From Brevibacillus choshinensis (GTDB lineage: Bacteria; Bacillota; Bacilli; Brevibacillales; Brevibacillaceae), in NCBI RefSeq assembly GCF_016811915.1, contig NZ_CP069127.1, positions 1,270,001-1,334,000 on the forward strand: 64,000 nt of DNA. The letters run 5' to 3'. A program made the translations under genes and the position numbers. The notes beneath the pieces are model-generated. The model saw only the letters and a list, made by a program, of their open reading frames with translations. It was not told where the DNA came from and did not search any database. Shown piece after piece: positions 17,011 to 25,435 of this stretch. Within the stretch, counting starts at the first letter, position 1; the number at the start of each line of letters is the position of its first letter.

Positions 17011-17433
17011 ATGAAAAAGGTGATTATCGCGTTATCAACGGCAGCAGCGCTGGCAGCACTGGGAACAGGGGTGGTGTCGGCAGCGGATGCCCATGCATCT
17101 GGCCAACTCCATACGTTGACTGCACAGATTCCGCACAAACAAGAGATAAGTGCTGACCGGGCGAAGCAACTGGCATGGGCGATTGTCCCTGGTCGCATAC
17201 TGAGCATTGAGCTGGAATTCGAACACGGGCGTACCTTTTATAAAGTAAAGATTTTGCATGAAACTGTGCGGTACGAAGTGCTGATCGATAGCGAAACGGG
17301 GAAATCGTATTTCCATAAAGCGGAGCGCTCAACAGACGACAGGGGATATGATGCTCATAGAGGCAGGGGCCGCGGTTCAGATGACCGAGGCGGAGATGAT
17401 CACCGTGACAGGGGCCGCGGTTCAGATGACTGA
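17011..17433 (+). CDS. Secreted PepSY protein with Arg/Asp-rich repeats
   Basis: A 140-residue protein with a clear signal peptide (MKKVIIALSTAAALAALG, cleavage near VVSAADA). One PepSY domain follows: SADRAKQLAWAIVPGRILSIELEFEHG, then YEVLIDSETGKSYF. The C-terminus is an imperfect repeat of RGRGSDDRG and RDRGRGSDD; the matching DNA copies start near 17368 and 17410. GTAGGAGG lies before the ATG. It is the second PepSY gene after the two-component pair, like ykoI/ykoJ. PepSY domains are thought to inhibit proteases or bind envelope ligands; the role here is open. Confidence 0.87.
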   Translation: MKKVIIALSTAAALAALGTGVVSAADAHASGQLHTLTAQIPHKQEISADRAKQLAWAIVPGRILSIELEFEHGRTFYKVKILHETVRYEVLIDSETGKSYFHKAERSTDDRGYDAHRGRGRGSDDRGGDDHRDRGRGSDD

Positions 17434-17474
17434 GCTAGAAACAAACAAGTTTGTTGTATCAGTGCAAGAGGGCA

Positions 17475-17509
17475 CCGATAGGCTATTACAGCTTTATCGG
17501 GCTTTTTTT
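17475..17509 (+). terminator. Terminator after PepSY operon
   Basis: CCGATA (17475-17480) pairs with TATCGG (17495-17500), followed by GC and seven T. Confidence 0.75.
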
Positions 17510-17594
17510 GCTCAGCCCATTCCTACTGGATGAGCGGAGGATTACAATAAGATCGAATCACGATAAAGATCATGTGATGGGAAGGGGGCTCAGT

Positions 17595-18134
17595 ATGATG
17601 AAAAGGTTGTATGCGGCTCTTTTTATCTGTACATTGTTCTCGGTCTCACTAATCGGGTGTACAGACTACGGGGTTACAAACAAGCAAGCCATGGAACGAG
17701 TTGGTGAGCCTACTGTTAATGACAGTTCCCATTCATACGTAAATGATCAGTATGGTTTTCGCTTTTCTTTACCTGAGACTTGGAAAGACTATTCGATCGT
17801 TACTGGCATGTGGGAGGGCTTAGCGGCAGGTGGCGAGGCTGGTGAAACAACGGTGGAAACGGGTCCGATGATTTCGATCAGACATCCTCAGTGGACTCCT
17901 CAAAACCAACGGCAGGATATTCCCATCATGATATTTACCCTTGATCAATGGAACTCGCTTTTGAACGGAAAGTTCCATATCGGAGCGGCTCCTGTCGAAC
18001 CTACGGAGCTTGGTCGCAACAGGAATTATGTGTTTGCACTGCCTGCTCGTTATAACAACGCATTCCCGCAAGGATATGAAGAGGTGGAAGAGATCATAAA
18101 AGGGAATCCTCTTCATCCCATTCAGAATAAATAA
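17595..18134 (+). CDS. Putative lipoprotein
   Basis: A 179-residue protein with a lipoprotein signal: MMKRLYAALFICTLFSVSL followed by the lipobox LIGC. The mature part contains YVNDQYGFRFSLPETWKDYSIVTG, a pattern common in PsbP/MOG1-like solute domains of small Bacillus lipoproteins. A further short stretch IPIMIFTLDQWNSL resembles the same families. ATG at 17595 is preceded by GAAGGGGG at 6 bp; longer upstream starts lack a site and would bury the signal peptide. Function unknown. It has its own terminators on both sides. Confidence 0.8.
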   Translation: MMKRLYAALFICTLFSVSLIGCTDYGVTNKQAMERVGEPTVNDSSHSYVNDQYGFRFSLPETWKDYSIVTGMWEGLAAGGEAGETTVETGPMISIRHPQWTPQNQRQDIPIMIFTLDQWNSLLNGKFHIGAAPVEPTELGRNRNYVFALPARYNNAFPQGYEEVEEIIKGNPLHPIQNK

Positions 18135-18153
18135 GGCCTTCCCCAGCATAAAG

Positions 18154-18181
18154 AAAACTCGCCAAACTGCGGCGAGCTTTT
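18154..18181. terminator. Bidirectional terminator
   Basis: CTCGCC (18158-18163) and GGCGAG (18171-18176) form a stem flanked by A-run and T-run, between convergent genes. Confidence 0.7.
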
Positions 18182-18204
18182 CATTTTTTGATGCCAATTC
18201 GTAG

Positions 18205-18966
18205 TTACTCAATTGTGTTTTTCATTGACTGATACATGTTTTCTACGTGTTCGTCGACTTCATCTCGCGACATGCGCAAGCGATTCACAGAAGTGCCATA
18301 TCCAATCTCCATTTTACCTTCTTCCAACCCTTTGAAGATTCCATCGGCGAAGGCATCTAATGGTTCTCCATGCGTATGCAGCCCAGCTCCGCCTAAATCG
18401 GTATTCACTGCCGGAGGAGCAACTTCAATGACGCTTACGGACGTATGTAAAAGCTGGTGTCTTAGACTCATTGTAAATGAATGAAGCGCCGCTTTCGTTG
18501 CTGAATAAATCGGAGCAATCGCAAACGGTGTAAAAGCTAACCCAGACGTCACGTTCATGATCGTCGCTTCTTCTTTTGCTGCAAAATACGGAGCGAACAG
18601 CATACAGAGATGAAATGGTGCATCAATGTTGGTGGTAATTTCTTTGCTGAAATAACCCCAATTGTTCTTCGCATCCGCTTTTAATACATTGAACCGCTGT
18701 TGGATCCCTGCATTGTTCACTAACACATTCACTTCTGGATAGTTGGCTGTTACCCATTCGAATAACGCAACACGCTCGGTTTCCCTATCTAAATCACATA
18801 CACGAGTAATGAGGCTGGGGATTTTTTCTTTCGCATTTTGAAGTGCGTCTTCACGTCGTCCACAAACAATGACTGTATTTCCAGCCTTTATAAAGCGCTC
18901 TGCAAAAGCGAATCCAATTCCAGAGCTTCCCCCTGTAATGAGAATGGTATTCCCTGACAGTTTCAT
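18205..18966 (-). CDS. Short-chain dehydrogenase/reductase (DltE-like)
   Basis: A 253-residue SDR enzyme. TGGSSGIG near residue 11 is the nucleotide loop, NNAG follows beta 4, NVTSG gives the catalytic Ser, and YSATKAA gives the Tyr and Lys. The IQQRFNVLKAD stretch after NNAG is typical of proteins annotated DltE, although the dlt operon is not here. ATG 18966 is chosen because GAGGG lies 7 bp upstream and the alternative upstream start adds a non-homologous leader. It lies 59 bp after a merR gene on the same strand and is probably its target. Confidence 0.9.
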   Translation of the reverse strand: MKLSGNTILITGGSSGIGFAFAERFIKAGNTVIVCGRREDALQNAKEKIPSLITRVCDLDRETERVALFEWVTANYPEVNVLVNNAGIQQRFNVLKADAKNNWGYFSKEITTNIDAPFHLCMLFAPYFAAKEEATIMNVTSGLAFTPFAIAPIYSATKAALHSFTMSLRHQLLHTSVSVIEVAPPAVNTDLGGAGLHTHGEPLDAFADGIFKGLEEGKMEIGYGTSVNRLRMSRDEVDEHVENMYQSMKNTIE

Positions 18967-19025
18967 GTAAAGTCCCTCTTCCCTAGTATTTTCTTCACGT
19001 AGTAGATGCAACGTTTATCATCTCA

Positions 19026-19403
19026 TCATTCTTCTTTTCTTTCCTTCGTGCGTTTTGTATAACGTGTAATTTTTACATCGATTCCCTTGATGGACTCTGT
19101 CATCCGCGAAATTTCAGCTAGCACTGCTTGTTTGTGATTCTTCATCATCTCCAGTCGGAGTTCGATGGTGTCATCTCCTTCTACAACCCAATCCATATAT
19201 TGCTTAATACCACTTATGGGCATGTGCGTATTTTTTAAACAAATGACGGTTTCAAGCAGCGCCATTTGATCTTCTGAAAATAACCGCCTGCCAGCTTCAT
19301 CACGCTCGATTAGTGGTAGCAGCCCTTTTTTTTCATAATAACGCAGCGTTGATTCTGGAATATTGAATTTGGCGGAAGCTTCGCTGATGGAACAATACTT
19401 CAT
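19026..19403 (-). CDS. MerR family regulator
   Basis: A 125-residue MerR-type activator. SISEASAKFNIPESTLRYYEKKGLLP is the HTH, GRRLFSEDQMALLETVICLKNTHMPISGIKQYMD is the second helix pair, then a long dimerisation helix and a Lys/Arg-rich end. No cysteine ligands for metal are present, so it belongs to the YyaN/AdhR-like, redox or aldehyde-responding branch rather than to metal sensors. ATG 19403 has GGAGG 7 bp upstream; the longer open frame upstream is not real. It probably controls itself and the following SDR gene. Confidence 0.92.
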   Translation of the reverse strand: MKYCSISEASAKFNIPESTLRYYEKKGLLPLIERDEAGRRLFSEDQMALLETVICLKNTHMPISGIKQYMDWVVEGDDTIELRLEMMKNHKQAVLAEISRMTESIKGIDVKITRYTKRTKERKEE

Positions 19404-19552
19404 TTGGAGACCTCCAAACTTAATCTTTCCTTGTGAAAAAACCGTTCTATCCCTCGTAGAATGATGCAAGGGTTTGTCCCACGAAAGGAAAAGATGGAAA
19501 TGGAAATCGGACCTTGCTACACTGATAGGGATGGGAGAGGAGGGACGCATCA

Positions 19553-20263
19553 GTGGAACAAAAGATTCCCTTGCACGCCCAACTAAGAGAGTTGATACGT
19601 GAAAAAATAGACGAAGGTGAATACGCCTACGGGCAGCCAATCCCATCCGAGCGGGAGCTGGCGGCTACGTATGGATTGAATCGGATGACGGTAAGAAACG
19701 CCATTGAGGCATTGGTCCATGAAGGTGTCTTGAAAAAAGTGCAGGGAAAAGGCACGTTCGTGACTCAGTCCAAAATCGGCTCCAATCTGTACAAACTGCA
19801 GGGTTTCAGCAAGATGCTTTTAACCAAGGGCATCCAGCCTTCGACCAAATTGCTGTACGCGGGAAAACGAAAGGCTGGAGTGAAGTACGCGTCGATTTTC
19901 GATATAGACGAGCAGGCGGAGCTGTACCGCATCGTCCGCTTGCGGCTTGGAAATGACGAGCCTTACACTTTGGAGGATACCCTCGTTCCCTATGACCTGC
20001 TTCCCCAGATCAATGAGTACGATTTCGGAGTGCATTCGCTCTACGACTTGTTCGCAGCAAACGGTGTTGACCTGGACATGGCCTATGAGACGCTTACTCT
20101 GGTCAAGATTCGGAATCCGGAAGCAAAGCTGCTGCAGGTGCCGCCAAACAGTGCCGTTTTTTTGCACGAATGCAAAAGCTATGATCACCACAAGAGAGTG
20201 GTTGAATTTACGAAATCATATACAAACGGTCAAAAAAGCTACTTTCAAGCTGACCGTCATTGA
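19553..20263 (+). CDS. GntR/HutC family regulator, first of three
   Basis: A 236-residue GntR-type repressor. The winged helix (residues 1-70) contains IPSERELAATYGLNRMTVRNAIEALVHEGVLKKVQGKGTFV-type motifs. The C-terminal UTRA effector domain (about 90-235) starts LQGFSKMLLTKGIQPSTKLL and includes EDTLVPYDLLP. It begins with GTG, with GAGGAGGG upstream. It stands first in the fructosamine-type locus but is separated from the next gene by a terminator. Its operator was not identified; the palindrome at 21172-21195 is one candidate. Confidence 0.93.
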   Translation: MEQKIPLHAQLRELIREKIDEGEYAYGQPIPSERELAATYGLNRMTVRNAIEALVHEGVLKKVQGKGTFVTQSKIGSNLYKLQGFSKMLLTKGIQPSTKLLYAGKRKAGVKYASIFDIDEQAELYRIVRLRLGNDEPYTLEDTLVPYDLLPQINEYDFGVHSLYDLFAANGVDLDMAYETLTLVKIRNPEAKLLQVPPNSAVFLHECKSYDHHKRVVEFTKSYTNGQKSYFQADRH

Positions 20264-20269
20264 GCACAC

Positions 20270-20320
20270 ACCTCCTTTCCTGCTGCCCTGTAGGCATGCA
20301 TGAGACAAAGGAGGTTTTTC
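20270..20320 (+). terminator. Terminator after first gntR
   Basis: ACCTCCTTT (20270-20278) pairs with AAAGGAGGT (20307-20315), followed by TTTTC. Confidence 0.7.
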
Positions 20321-20344
20321 ATTTTGGAAATTTCCAAATTTTTG

Positions 20345-20419
20345 TTGACCGAGGTCTTTAAGTGGTATAGTATAACAATCAAGTGGTATGCATTTTATTG
20401 GTGGTATACATATATACCA
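20345..20419 (+). promoter_or_regulatory. Promoter and GntR operator region of second gntR
   Basis: A TTGACC box at 20345-20350 and AT-rich TAGTATAAC near 20368-20376 suggest a promoter. GTGGTAT occurs three times (20362, 20383, 20401). The last opens an inverted repeat TGGTATA-N4-TATACCA (20402-20419). The GGTATA half-site is the same as in the boxes before the third gntR and the binding-protein gene. Confidence 0.6.
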
Positions 20420-20438
20420 GTGGGTGGAAGGGGTAGCC

Positions 20439-21152
20439 ATGGCAAAATACGATACGGTCCGTTCGGATCTAGCAGAAAAAATCGAAGCGTACATCAATCA
20501 ATCCGGGCTAAGTGCCCATGACAAGCTGCCTTCTGAAAGAGAACTAAGCGCTCTCTGGGATGTGAACCGGATGACATTGCGCCAGGCGATCGAGCGTCTC
20601 GTCGATGAAGGAATCCTGTACAGCCTGCACGGCAGCGGAACGTATGTCGCTCCGCGGAAAATTAACAGAAATTTGTGGCAGTTCCTCTCTTTTTCCGACG
20701 CGATGAAAGAGTCTGGTCTGCACACTCATACTACCGTAATCTCCTTTCGAAAAATGGAAGCAAACAAGCTACTAGCGAAAACCTTCTCCATTTTACTGGG
20801 CACGGAAGTCGTGGAGCTGGTGAGGATCAGGCATGTCGAGAATGAACCATTTGCCTTGGAAACGATCTATCTTCCCTCCTGCTTGGTTCCTGGTCTCGAG
20901 CAGCATGATCTGGAAAAGCAATCTCTCTACGCCATCCTGCGGGAGGTTTACCGCATTGAGCTGACAAAGAGCAAACAGGAAATCAGCATCACCTACTTGA
21001 CGGAGGAAGAGGCTTCTTACCTGGGAGTGGCACCGGGCGATGCCGCGATTTGCACCAAGGTTGTCACTGCGACGGAGGATAAGCTCCCTGTCGAGTACAC
21101 CATTGAAATCGCCCGAGGAGACCGTTGCATGTTCAGTACGATCTTGAAGTGA
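20439..21152 (+). CDS. GntR/HutC family regulator, second of three
   Basis: A 237-residue repressor with winged helix (LPSERELSALWDVNRMTLRQAIERL) and UTRA domain (WQFLSFSDAMKESGLHTHT onward). ATG 20439 has GGAAGGGG 6 bp upstream; an earlier ATG at 20388 lies inside the operator region and is rejected. It is upstream of the SIS and PfkB genes, from which a 24-bp palindrome separates it. By order it matches FrlR, the repressor of fructosamine use. It is a divergent paralogue of the third GntR and probably reads the same GGTATATACC-type sites. Confidence 0.92.
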   Translation: MAKYDTVRSDLAEKIEAYINQSGLSAHDKLPSERELSALWDVNRMTLRQAIERLVDEGILYSLHGSGTYVAPRKINRNLWQFLSFSDAMKESGLHTHTTVISFRKMEANKLLAKTFSILLGTEVVELVRIRHVENEPFALETIYLPSCLVPGLEQHDLEKQSLYAILREVYRIELTKSKQEISITYLTEEEASYLGVAPGDAAICTKVVTATEDKLPVEYTIEIARGDRCMFSTILK

Positions 21153-21171
21153 CTGGAATGGATCAGACAGG

Positions 21172-21195
21172 TTTTAAAGCCCACGCGCTTTAAAA
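21172..21195. promoter_or_regulatory. 24-bp palindrome before first SIS gene
   Basis: TTTTAAAGC (21172-21180), six bases, GCTTTAAAA (21187-21195): a perfect 9-bp inverted repeat. The T side comes first and no T-run follows, so it is not a normal terminator. It differs from the GGTATATACC boxes and may be an operator for another regulator. It is 38 bp before the SIS gene start. Confidence 0.5.
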
Positions 21196-21233
21196 TAGAT
21201 TGCGATCTCAAGAAAACGGGGGAGGAATTACGG

Positions 21234-22247
21234 ATGTTGAAATTTGATTCGGGGTTGTTCCTGCAAGCAGTGGGGACGGATGCGATTGCGGAGCGTGAAA
21301 AGATCGAGCGGATTGTCGACGAGATTTCCGCCAAAGGCTTTTCGAATCTTTTCCTAATCGGCGCGGGGGGAACCATCGCGATGATGTACCCTTATGAATA
21401 CCTTTTCAAATCCAGCTCGACTCTGGAGGTTCACGCTGAAATTGCCGCAGAATTCATGGTCATGAACCATAAGCACTTCAGCAAAGATTCGGTCTGCATT
21501 TTTGCTTCTGTATCGGGAACAACCAAAGAAACGGTGGCTGCGGCGCAGTTCTGCAAGGAAAGAGGAGCCACGACGATCGGATTGGTGGCAAATCCGGAGA
21601 CTCCGTTAGCCGAAATCGTCGATTACTGCATCTCGACGGGTCACGAAAAACATTCGTTCGATACCTTCTTCATCCACCTGTACATGCTCGCCTTCCGATT
21701 CATGCGCAACAACAACGAATTTCCCCTCTACGATCAGTTTGCCAAGGAGGTTGCGCTGCTCCCCCAAGCGCTGCTCCGTTCCATGGAGGCGTTTGAAAAT
21801 CGGGCGGAAGCGTTCGCTATCAGACACAAGGACACGGATTACCACATGCTCGTCGGGGCAGGAAGCCTCTGGGGCAACACGTACTCCTATGCCATGTGCA
21901 TTCTGGAGGAAATGCAGTGGATCCGGTCAAAATCCATTCATGCAGCGGAATTTTTCCATGGGACCCTGGAGCTGGTCGAGGAGGATACGAGCGTCATCCT
22001 GTTGAAAGGTGAAGATGAGACGCGCCCTCTCGTGGATCGCGTAGAGAAGTTTGCCGAGAAGATTACCAAAGAGCTGTTCATCATCGACACCAAGGATTTT
22101 GCACTGGAAGGGATCAGTGAAGAGATGAGGCCGTATTTTGGGATCAGCGTGAACTGGGCTGTGCTTAATCGCATCAGCGCATATCTGGAGCGTGAACGAA
22201 ATCACCCGCTGGAAACCAGACGCTACTACCGAAAAATGGAGTACTGA
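21234..22247 (+). CDS. SIS-domain deglycase, FrlB-like (first copy)
   Basis: A 337-residue protein with two SIS (sugar isomerase) domains. The first has LFLIGAGGTIAMMYPYEYLF and FASVSGTTKETVAAA; the second has VGAGSLWGNTYSYAMCILEEMQWIRSKSIHAAEFFHGTLE, where the AAEFFHG motif is characteristic of FrlB/GfrF-type deglycases and contains the catalytic Glu and His. Such enzymes split fructosamine 6-phosphates into glucose 6-phosphate and an amine or amino acid. Strong GGGGGAGG site before ATG. It is followed by a PfkB kinase that would make its substrate. Confidence 0.88.
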   Translation: MLKFDSGLFLQAVGTDAIAEREKIERIVDEISAKGFSNLFLIGAGGTIAMMYPYEYLFKSSSTLEVHAEIAAEFMVMNHKHFSKDSVCIFASVSGTTKETVAAAQFCKERGATTIGLVANPETPLAEIVDYCISTGHEKHSFDTFFIHLYMLAFRFMRNNNEFPLYDQFAKEVALLPQALLRSMEAFENRAEAFAIRHKDTDYHMLVGAGSLWGNTYSYAMCILEEMQWIRSKSIHAAEFFHGTLELVEEDTSVILLKGEDETRPLVDRVEKFAEKITKELFIIDTKDFALEGISEEMRPYFGISVNWAVLNRISAYLERERNHPLETRRYYRKMEY

Positions 22248-22261
22248 GAAAAAAAAGAAGG

Positions 22262-22285
22262 GCACTACTGCGGTAGTGCTTTCTT
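22262..22285 (+). other. Hairpin between SIS and kinase genes
   Basis: GCACTAC (22262-22268) and GTAGTGC (22273-22279) pair perfectly around TGCG, followed by TTTCTTT. It may be a weak terminator that lowers kinase expression or an mRNA processing boundary. Confidence 0.55.
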
Positions 22286-22314
22286 TGCCAGAGGATGACA
22301 AGGGGGCTGGGGCT

Positions 22315-23166
22315 ATGAAAGCAATCGGGTTTGGGGACAACGTGGCAGACGTGTACTTGCATACGAGAACGCGCTATCCAGGGGGAAACTCCGTCAATTT
22401 CGCGGTCTTTGCCAAGCAGCTGGGAGTTTCCTCTGCCTATCTGGGGGTATTTGGCAATGATGAAATCGCAGCTTTCATCCAGGAAGAGCTGACAAAGATC
22501 GGCATCGACTTGTCCCGCTGCGTCCAGTTGGAGGGAGAAAACGGCTACGCGCAGGTCAACCTCGTCGATGGGGACAGAGTTTTCGTAGGGGGAAATGGTG
22601 GCGGTATCTCCACGCAATACCCGCCCATTTTGGACGCTGCCGATTTGAACTATCTGAAGGAATTTTCGCTGATCCATTCCGGCTGTTACGCCAGCGTTGA
22701 GCCCGAGCTTCCCAAGCTTCGGGAGCTTGAGGCCTTGGTCGCCTTTGATTTTTCTGAAGAATCCAAATTCCGCACGGACCGCTATTTGCAAAGCGTCTGT
22801 CCCTTCATCGATTTTGCGCTGTTTTCCGGCGGGAGAATGACCGACACCGAAATCGACGGGCTGGCAAAACGAGTCAGCGAACATGGCGTGCGTCACATCC
22901 TCGTCACCAGAGGTTCACAGGGCGCCCTTTTTTTCAGCAACGATGCTCCTTACGTCGGAGCAGTCGAATACGTGGAACCGGTGGACACCATGGGGGCGGG
23001 AGATGCCTTTTTGACGGCTTTATTGATCCACTTGGTACGATCGGGCTGGACCAAATCGCAAGCGCCGACTCCGGAAGCTATCCAAGCGGGGTTGCAGTTC
23101 GCTGCATCTTTTTCAGCGAAGACATGCTTGATTGATGGGGCGTTCGGGCATGGGCAGCAATATTAG
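22315..23166 (+). CDS. PfkB family sugar kinase, FrlD-like (fructosamine kinase)
   Basis: A 283-residue ribokinase-fold enzyme. GFGDNVADVYLHTRTRYPGGNSVN is the N-terminal substrate site with the GGN motif; VDTMGAGDAFLTALL near residue 220 is the PfkB signature with catalytic Asp and anion hole. FrlD enzymes phosphorylate fructosamines at C6, the step before the FrlB deglycase. ATG 22315 has AAGGGGG upstream, whereas a longer frame would overlap the previous gene. It is placed between the SIS gene and the third gntR. Confidence 0.9.
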   Translation: MKAIGFGDNVADVYLHTRTRYPGGNSVNFAVFAKQLGVSSAYLGVFGNDEIAAFIQEELTKIGIDLSRCVQLEGENGYAQVNLVDGDRVFVGGNGGGISTQYPPILDAADLNYLKEFSLIHSGCYASVEPELPKLRELEALVAFDFSEESKFRTDRYLQSVCPFIDFALFSGGRMTDTEIDGLAKRVSEHGVRHILVTRGSQGALFFSNDAPYVGAVEYVEPVDTMGAGDAFLTALLIHLVRSGWTKSQAPTPEAIQAGLQFAASFSAKTCLIDGAFGHGQQY

Positions 23167-23185
23167 AAAATATCTGAATTTGAAC

Positions 23186-23233
23186 TTGACGGAATCGTCT
23201 GATAATTTTACTATTGTAGTAAAGGTATATACC
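23186..23233 (+). promoter_or_regulatory. Promoter and GGTATATACC operator of third gntR
   Basis: TTGACG (23186-23191), 17 bp, TACTAT (23209-23214) form a sigma-A promoter. The perfect palindrome GGTATATACC (23224-23233) sits at the expected transcription start, so a bound repressor would block initiation. The regulator gene starts 23 bp later. Confidence 0.75.
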
Positions 23234-23256
23234 AATTAGGAAAAGGTTGAGTCGGC

Positions 23257-23988
23257 ATGGAATCACACAATAGGGAGAGCACCCCATTTTATAAACAGTT
23301 GAAGAATAAAATCTTGGATGACATCGAAAGCGGGAAGCTGTCCAGCGGAGACAAGCTGCCCTCCGAGCGAGAGCTGGCAGACTTGTACGGAATCAGCCGA
23401 ATGACGGCCAGGCACACCTTGTCCGTATTGGAAAGGGAGGGAGTTGTCGAACGCAGAGTCGGGGCGGGAACCTTCATTACGAACAAGAAAATTGAGATGG
23501 ACTTCATCACTTTCAACAGCTTTACCAAGAACATGCTCGGCAAAGGACTCCTTCCGCGCACACAGCTTCTCTCCGTCCGAAAAGAGCAGGCGAGACCTTC
23601 ATTAGCCAAAAGATTGAAGGTGCCAGAAGGGGAAGGCGTGATTGTATTCAAACGTCTTCGCCTAGTCGACGACACACCTGTAGCGATCGAGGAATCATTC
23701 CTTCCGTACCTGTTTTGCCCGGGAATCGAGCAGCACATTGCAGACAACACGTCTCTGTATCAGGTGCTGGAGGACATGTACGGGATCGTTCTGGTGAAGG
23801 CAAAGGAGTACATGCAGGTCACTTTTTCAGACGATGCCGAAAGCAAGCTGCTGCGGATCAAATCGGAAAGCCCTTGCATCCTTTTGGAAGCGGTTGCTTT
23901 TGACAAAGCGGGAAGGGAAGTCGAATTTTCCAGATCGATCACGCGCAGTGACATCGTCCGCTACTATTCGGAATTGAATCTAAAATAA
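23257..23988 (+). CDS. GntR/HutC family regulator, third of three (FrlR-like)
   Basis: A 243-residue repressor. The winged helix contains LPSERELADLYGISRMTARHTLSVLEREGVVERRVGAGTF in shape, and the UTRA domain begins MDFITFNSFTKNMLGKGLLP. It lies directly before the ABC binding-protein gene; a GGTATATACC operator stands before each of the two genes, suggesting autoregulation and control of the importer operon. It resembles the two GntR proteins upstream more than most GntR families, so the three probably arose by duplication. Confidence 0.93.
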   Translation: MESHNRESTPFYKQLKNKILDDIESGKLSSGDKLPSERELADLYGISRMTARHTLSVLEREGVVERRVGAGTFITNKKIEMDFITFNSFTKNMLGKGLLPRTQLLSVRKEQARPSLAKRLKVPEGEGVIVFKRLRLVDDTPVAIEESFLPYLFCPGIEQHIADNTSLYQVLEDMYGIVLVKAKEYMQVTFSDDAESKLLRIKSESPCILLEAVAFDKAGREVEFSRSITRSDIVRYYSELNLK

Positions 23989-24024
23989 ACCGAAAAGAGA
24001 GGTATCAAATTTTTTTGCGATAAA

Positions 24025-24036
24025 TGGTATATACCA
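24025..24036. promoter_or_regulatory. TGGTATATACCA operator of importer operon
   Basis: A perfect 12-bp palindrome, 19 bp before the binding-protein start. It extends by T and A the 10-bp box at 23224-23233. Confidence 0.72.
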
Positions 24037-24055
24037 ATACGGGGAGTGATCAAAT

Positions 24056-25378
24056 GTGTTTGCATTAACCAGGAAAATGGTAGTGCTCGGTGCGTTGGTC
24101 TTGTCATTGGTAGCCAGCGGATGTTCCAGCAGTCCTTCGTCCGGCAATGGTCAATCCGCTTCGGAGCCATCAGCGGATGGCAAAGTCGAGCTCAAGTTTC
24201 TGCACAAGTGGCCGCAGCCGGAATACGCCCCCTATTTTGAAGAAGTGATCAAAGAGTTTGAGAGTCAAAATCCTACCATCAAGGTGAAAGTGGAAGCTGT
24301 CGCGGATGAGCCGATGAAAGACAAGCTCCGCGTCATCATGGGTGGAGGATCGGTGCCGGACATCATGTTTTCGTGGTCAGGTGAATTTGCCAGGAAGTTT
24401 GTGAGGTCGGGTGCGGCGATGGACTTGACCGAAGCGTTGAACGCTGATCCGGAATGGAAGAATGGCTTCATCCCCGCCTCGCTCCAGCCTTTCGTCTCCA
24501 ATGACAAAAACTACGGAGTGCCTCTGCGTTTCAATGGAAAATTCTTCGTCTACAACAAAGAAATCTTTGACAAATATCAGCTGCAAAAACCAAAGACATG
24601 GGATGAGTTTTTGCAACTTTTAGACAAATTGAAGCGGGCGGGGGAAACACCGATCATATTGGGCAATGCAAGTCCATGGGCAGCCATTCACTATCTGACC
24701 GGACTGAATCAAAAGCTGGTCCCAGCCGATGTCCGAATGAAGGATTACAATCCCGAGAGCGGAGAGTTTACAGATCCGGGATACATCAGAGCGCTGCAGT
24801 ATCTGAAAGAATTGAAGGACAAGGGATATTTTAATGACAACATCAACTCCAGCTCGCATGACATGGCGACGCAGATGTTCTTTGCCGGAAAAGGGGCAAT
24901 GATGTACCTCGAGCTGGAAGAGTTCCAGCAGGTGCAAAAAAGCATGCAAGCCGCATTTGACTTCTTCCCGCTGCCTGCCATCGCGGAAGGAAAAGGCAAC
25001 CAAAACTTCATAACCGGAGCGCCTGATGGATTTATCGTCTCATCGAAAACCCAGCATCCGAAAGAAGCGATCGCGTTCCTGAAGTTTCTGACCAGCAAAC
25101 AAAATGCAGAAAAGCTCGTCAAGCAAATCGGCTGGCCGAGTCCGATCGTCGGCGCGACCAACACGGACACCGCCTTGAAGCAGGTCGCCGAAGCCGTTGA
25201 CATGATGAAGAGCGCAGAAGGCATGGCGGAGTGGCTCGATACCGACGTTCATGCGAAAATTGCAGACTCGTATTTATCCAATATCCAGCTGCTCTTGGAT
25301 GGCACGAAATCGCCTGAAGACATCATGAAGGAAGTTCAGGGAGTGGCCCAGGAGGTCAAACAGGAAGTCAAGCAATAA
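24056..25378 (+). CDS. ABC sugar-type solute-binding lipoprotein (FrlO-like)
   Basis: A 440-residue extracellular binding protein of the CUT1 family. A lipoprotein signal ends in VASGC, followed by a Ser-rich linker. KVELKFLHKWPQPEYAPYFEEVIKEFESQNP and AMMYLELEEFQQV are typical of this fold, and the C-terminus (ILLDGTKSPEDIMKEVQ) is the usual CUT1 ending. It starts with GTG; GGGGAG is upstream. It delivers the substrate, presumably a glycated amino acid, to the two following permeases. No ATPase gene is present, as expected when MsmX-type ATPases serve several importers. Confidence 0.9.
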   Translation: MFALTRKMVVLGALVLSLVASGCSSSPSSGNGQSASEPSADGKVELKFLHKWPQPEYAPYFEEVIKEFESQNPTIKVKVEAVADEPMKDKLRVIMGGGSVPDIMFSWSGEFARKFVRSGAAMDLTEALNADPEWKNGFIPASLQPFVSNDKNYGVPLRFNGKFFVYNKEIFDKYQLQKPKTWDEFLQLLDKLKRAGETPIILGNASPWAAIHYLTGLNQKLVPADVRMKDYNPESGEFTDPGYIRALQYLKELKDKGYFNDNINSSSHDMATQMFFAGKGAMMYLELEEFQQVQKSMQAAFDFFPLPAIAEGKGNQNFITGAPDGFIVSSKTQHPKEAIAFLKFLTSKQNAEKLVKQIGWPSPIVGATNTDTALKQVAEAVDMMKSAEGMAEWLDTDVHAKIADSYLSNIQLLLDGTKSPEDIMKEVQGVAQEVKQEVKQ

Positions 25379-25435
25379 GTACTTTGGGTAAGCGACCGAG
25401 GGGGGATGCTTACCCTCTTCCTAGGAGGGAGCCAA

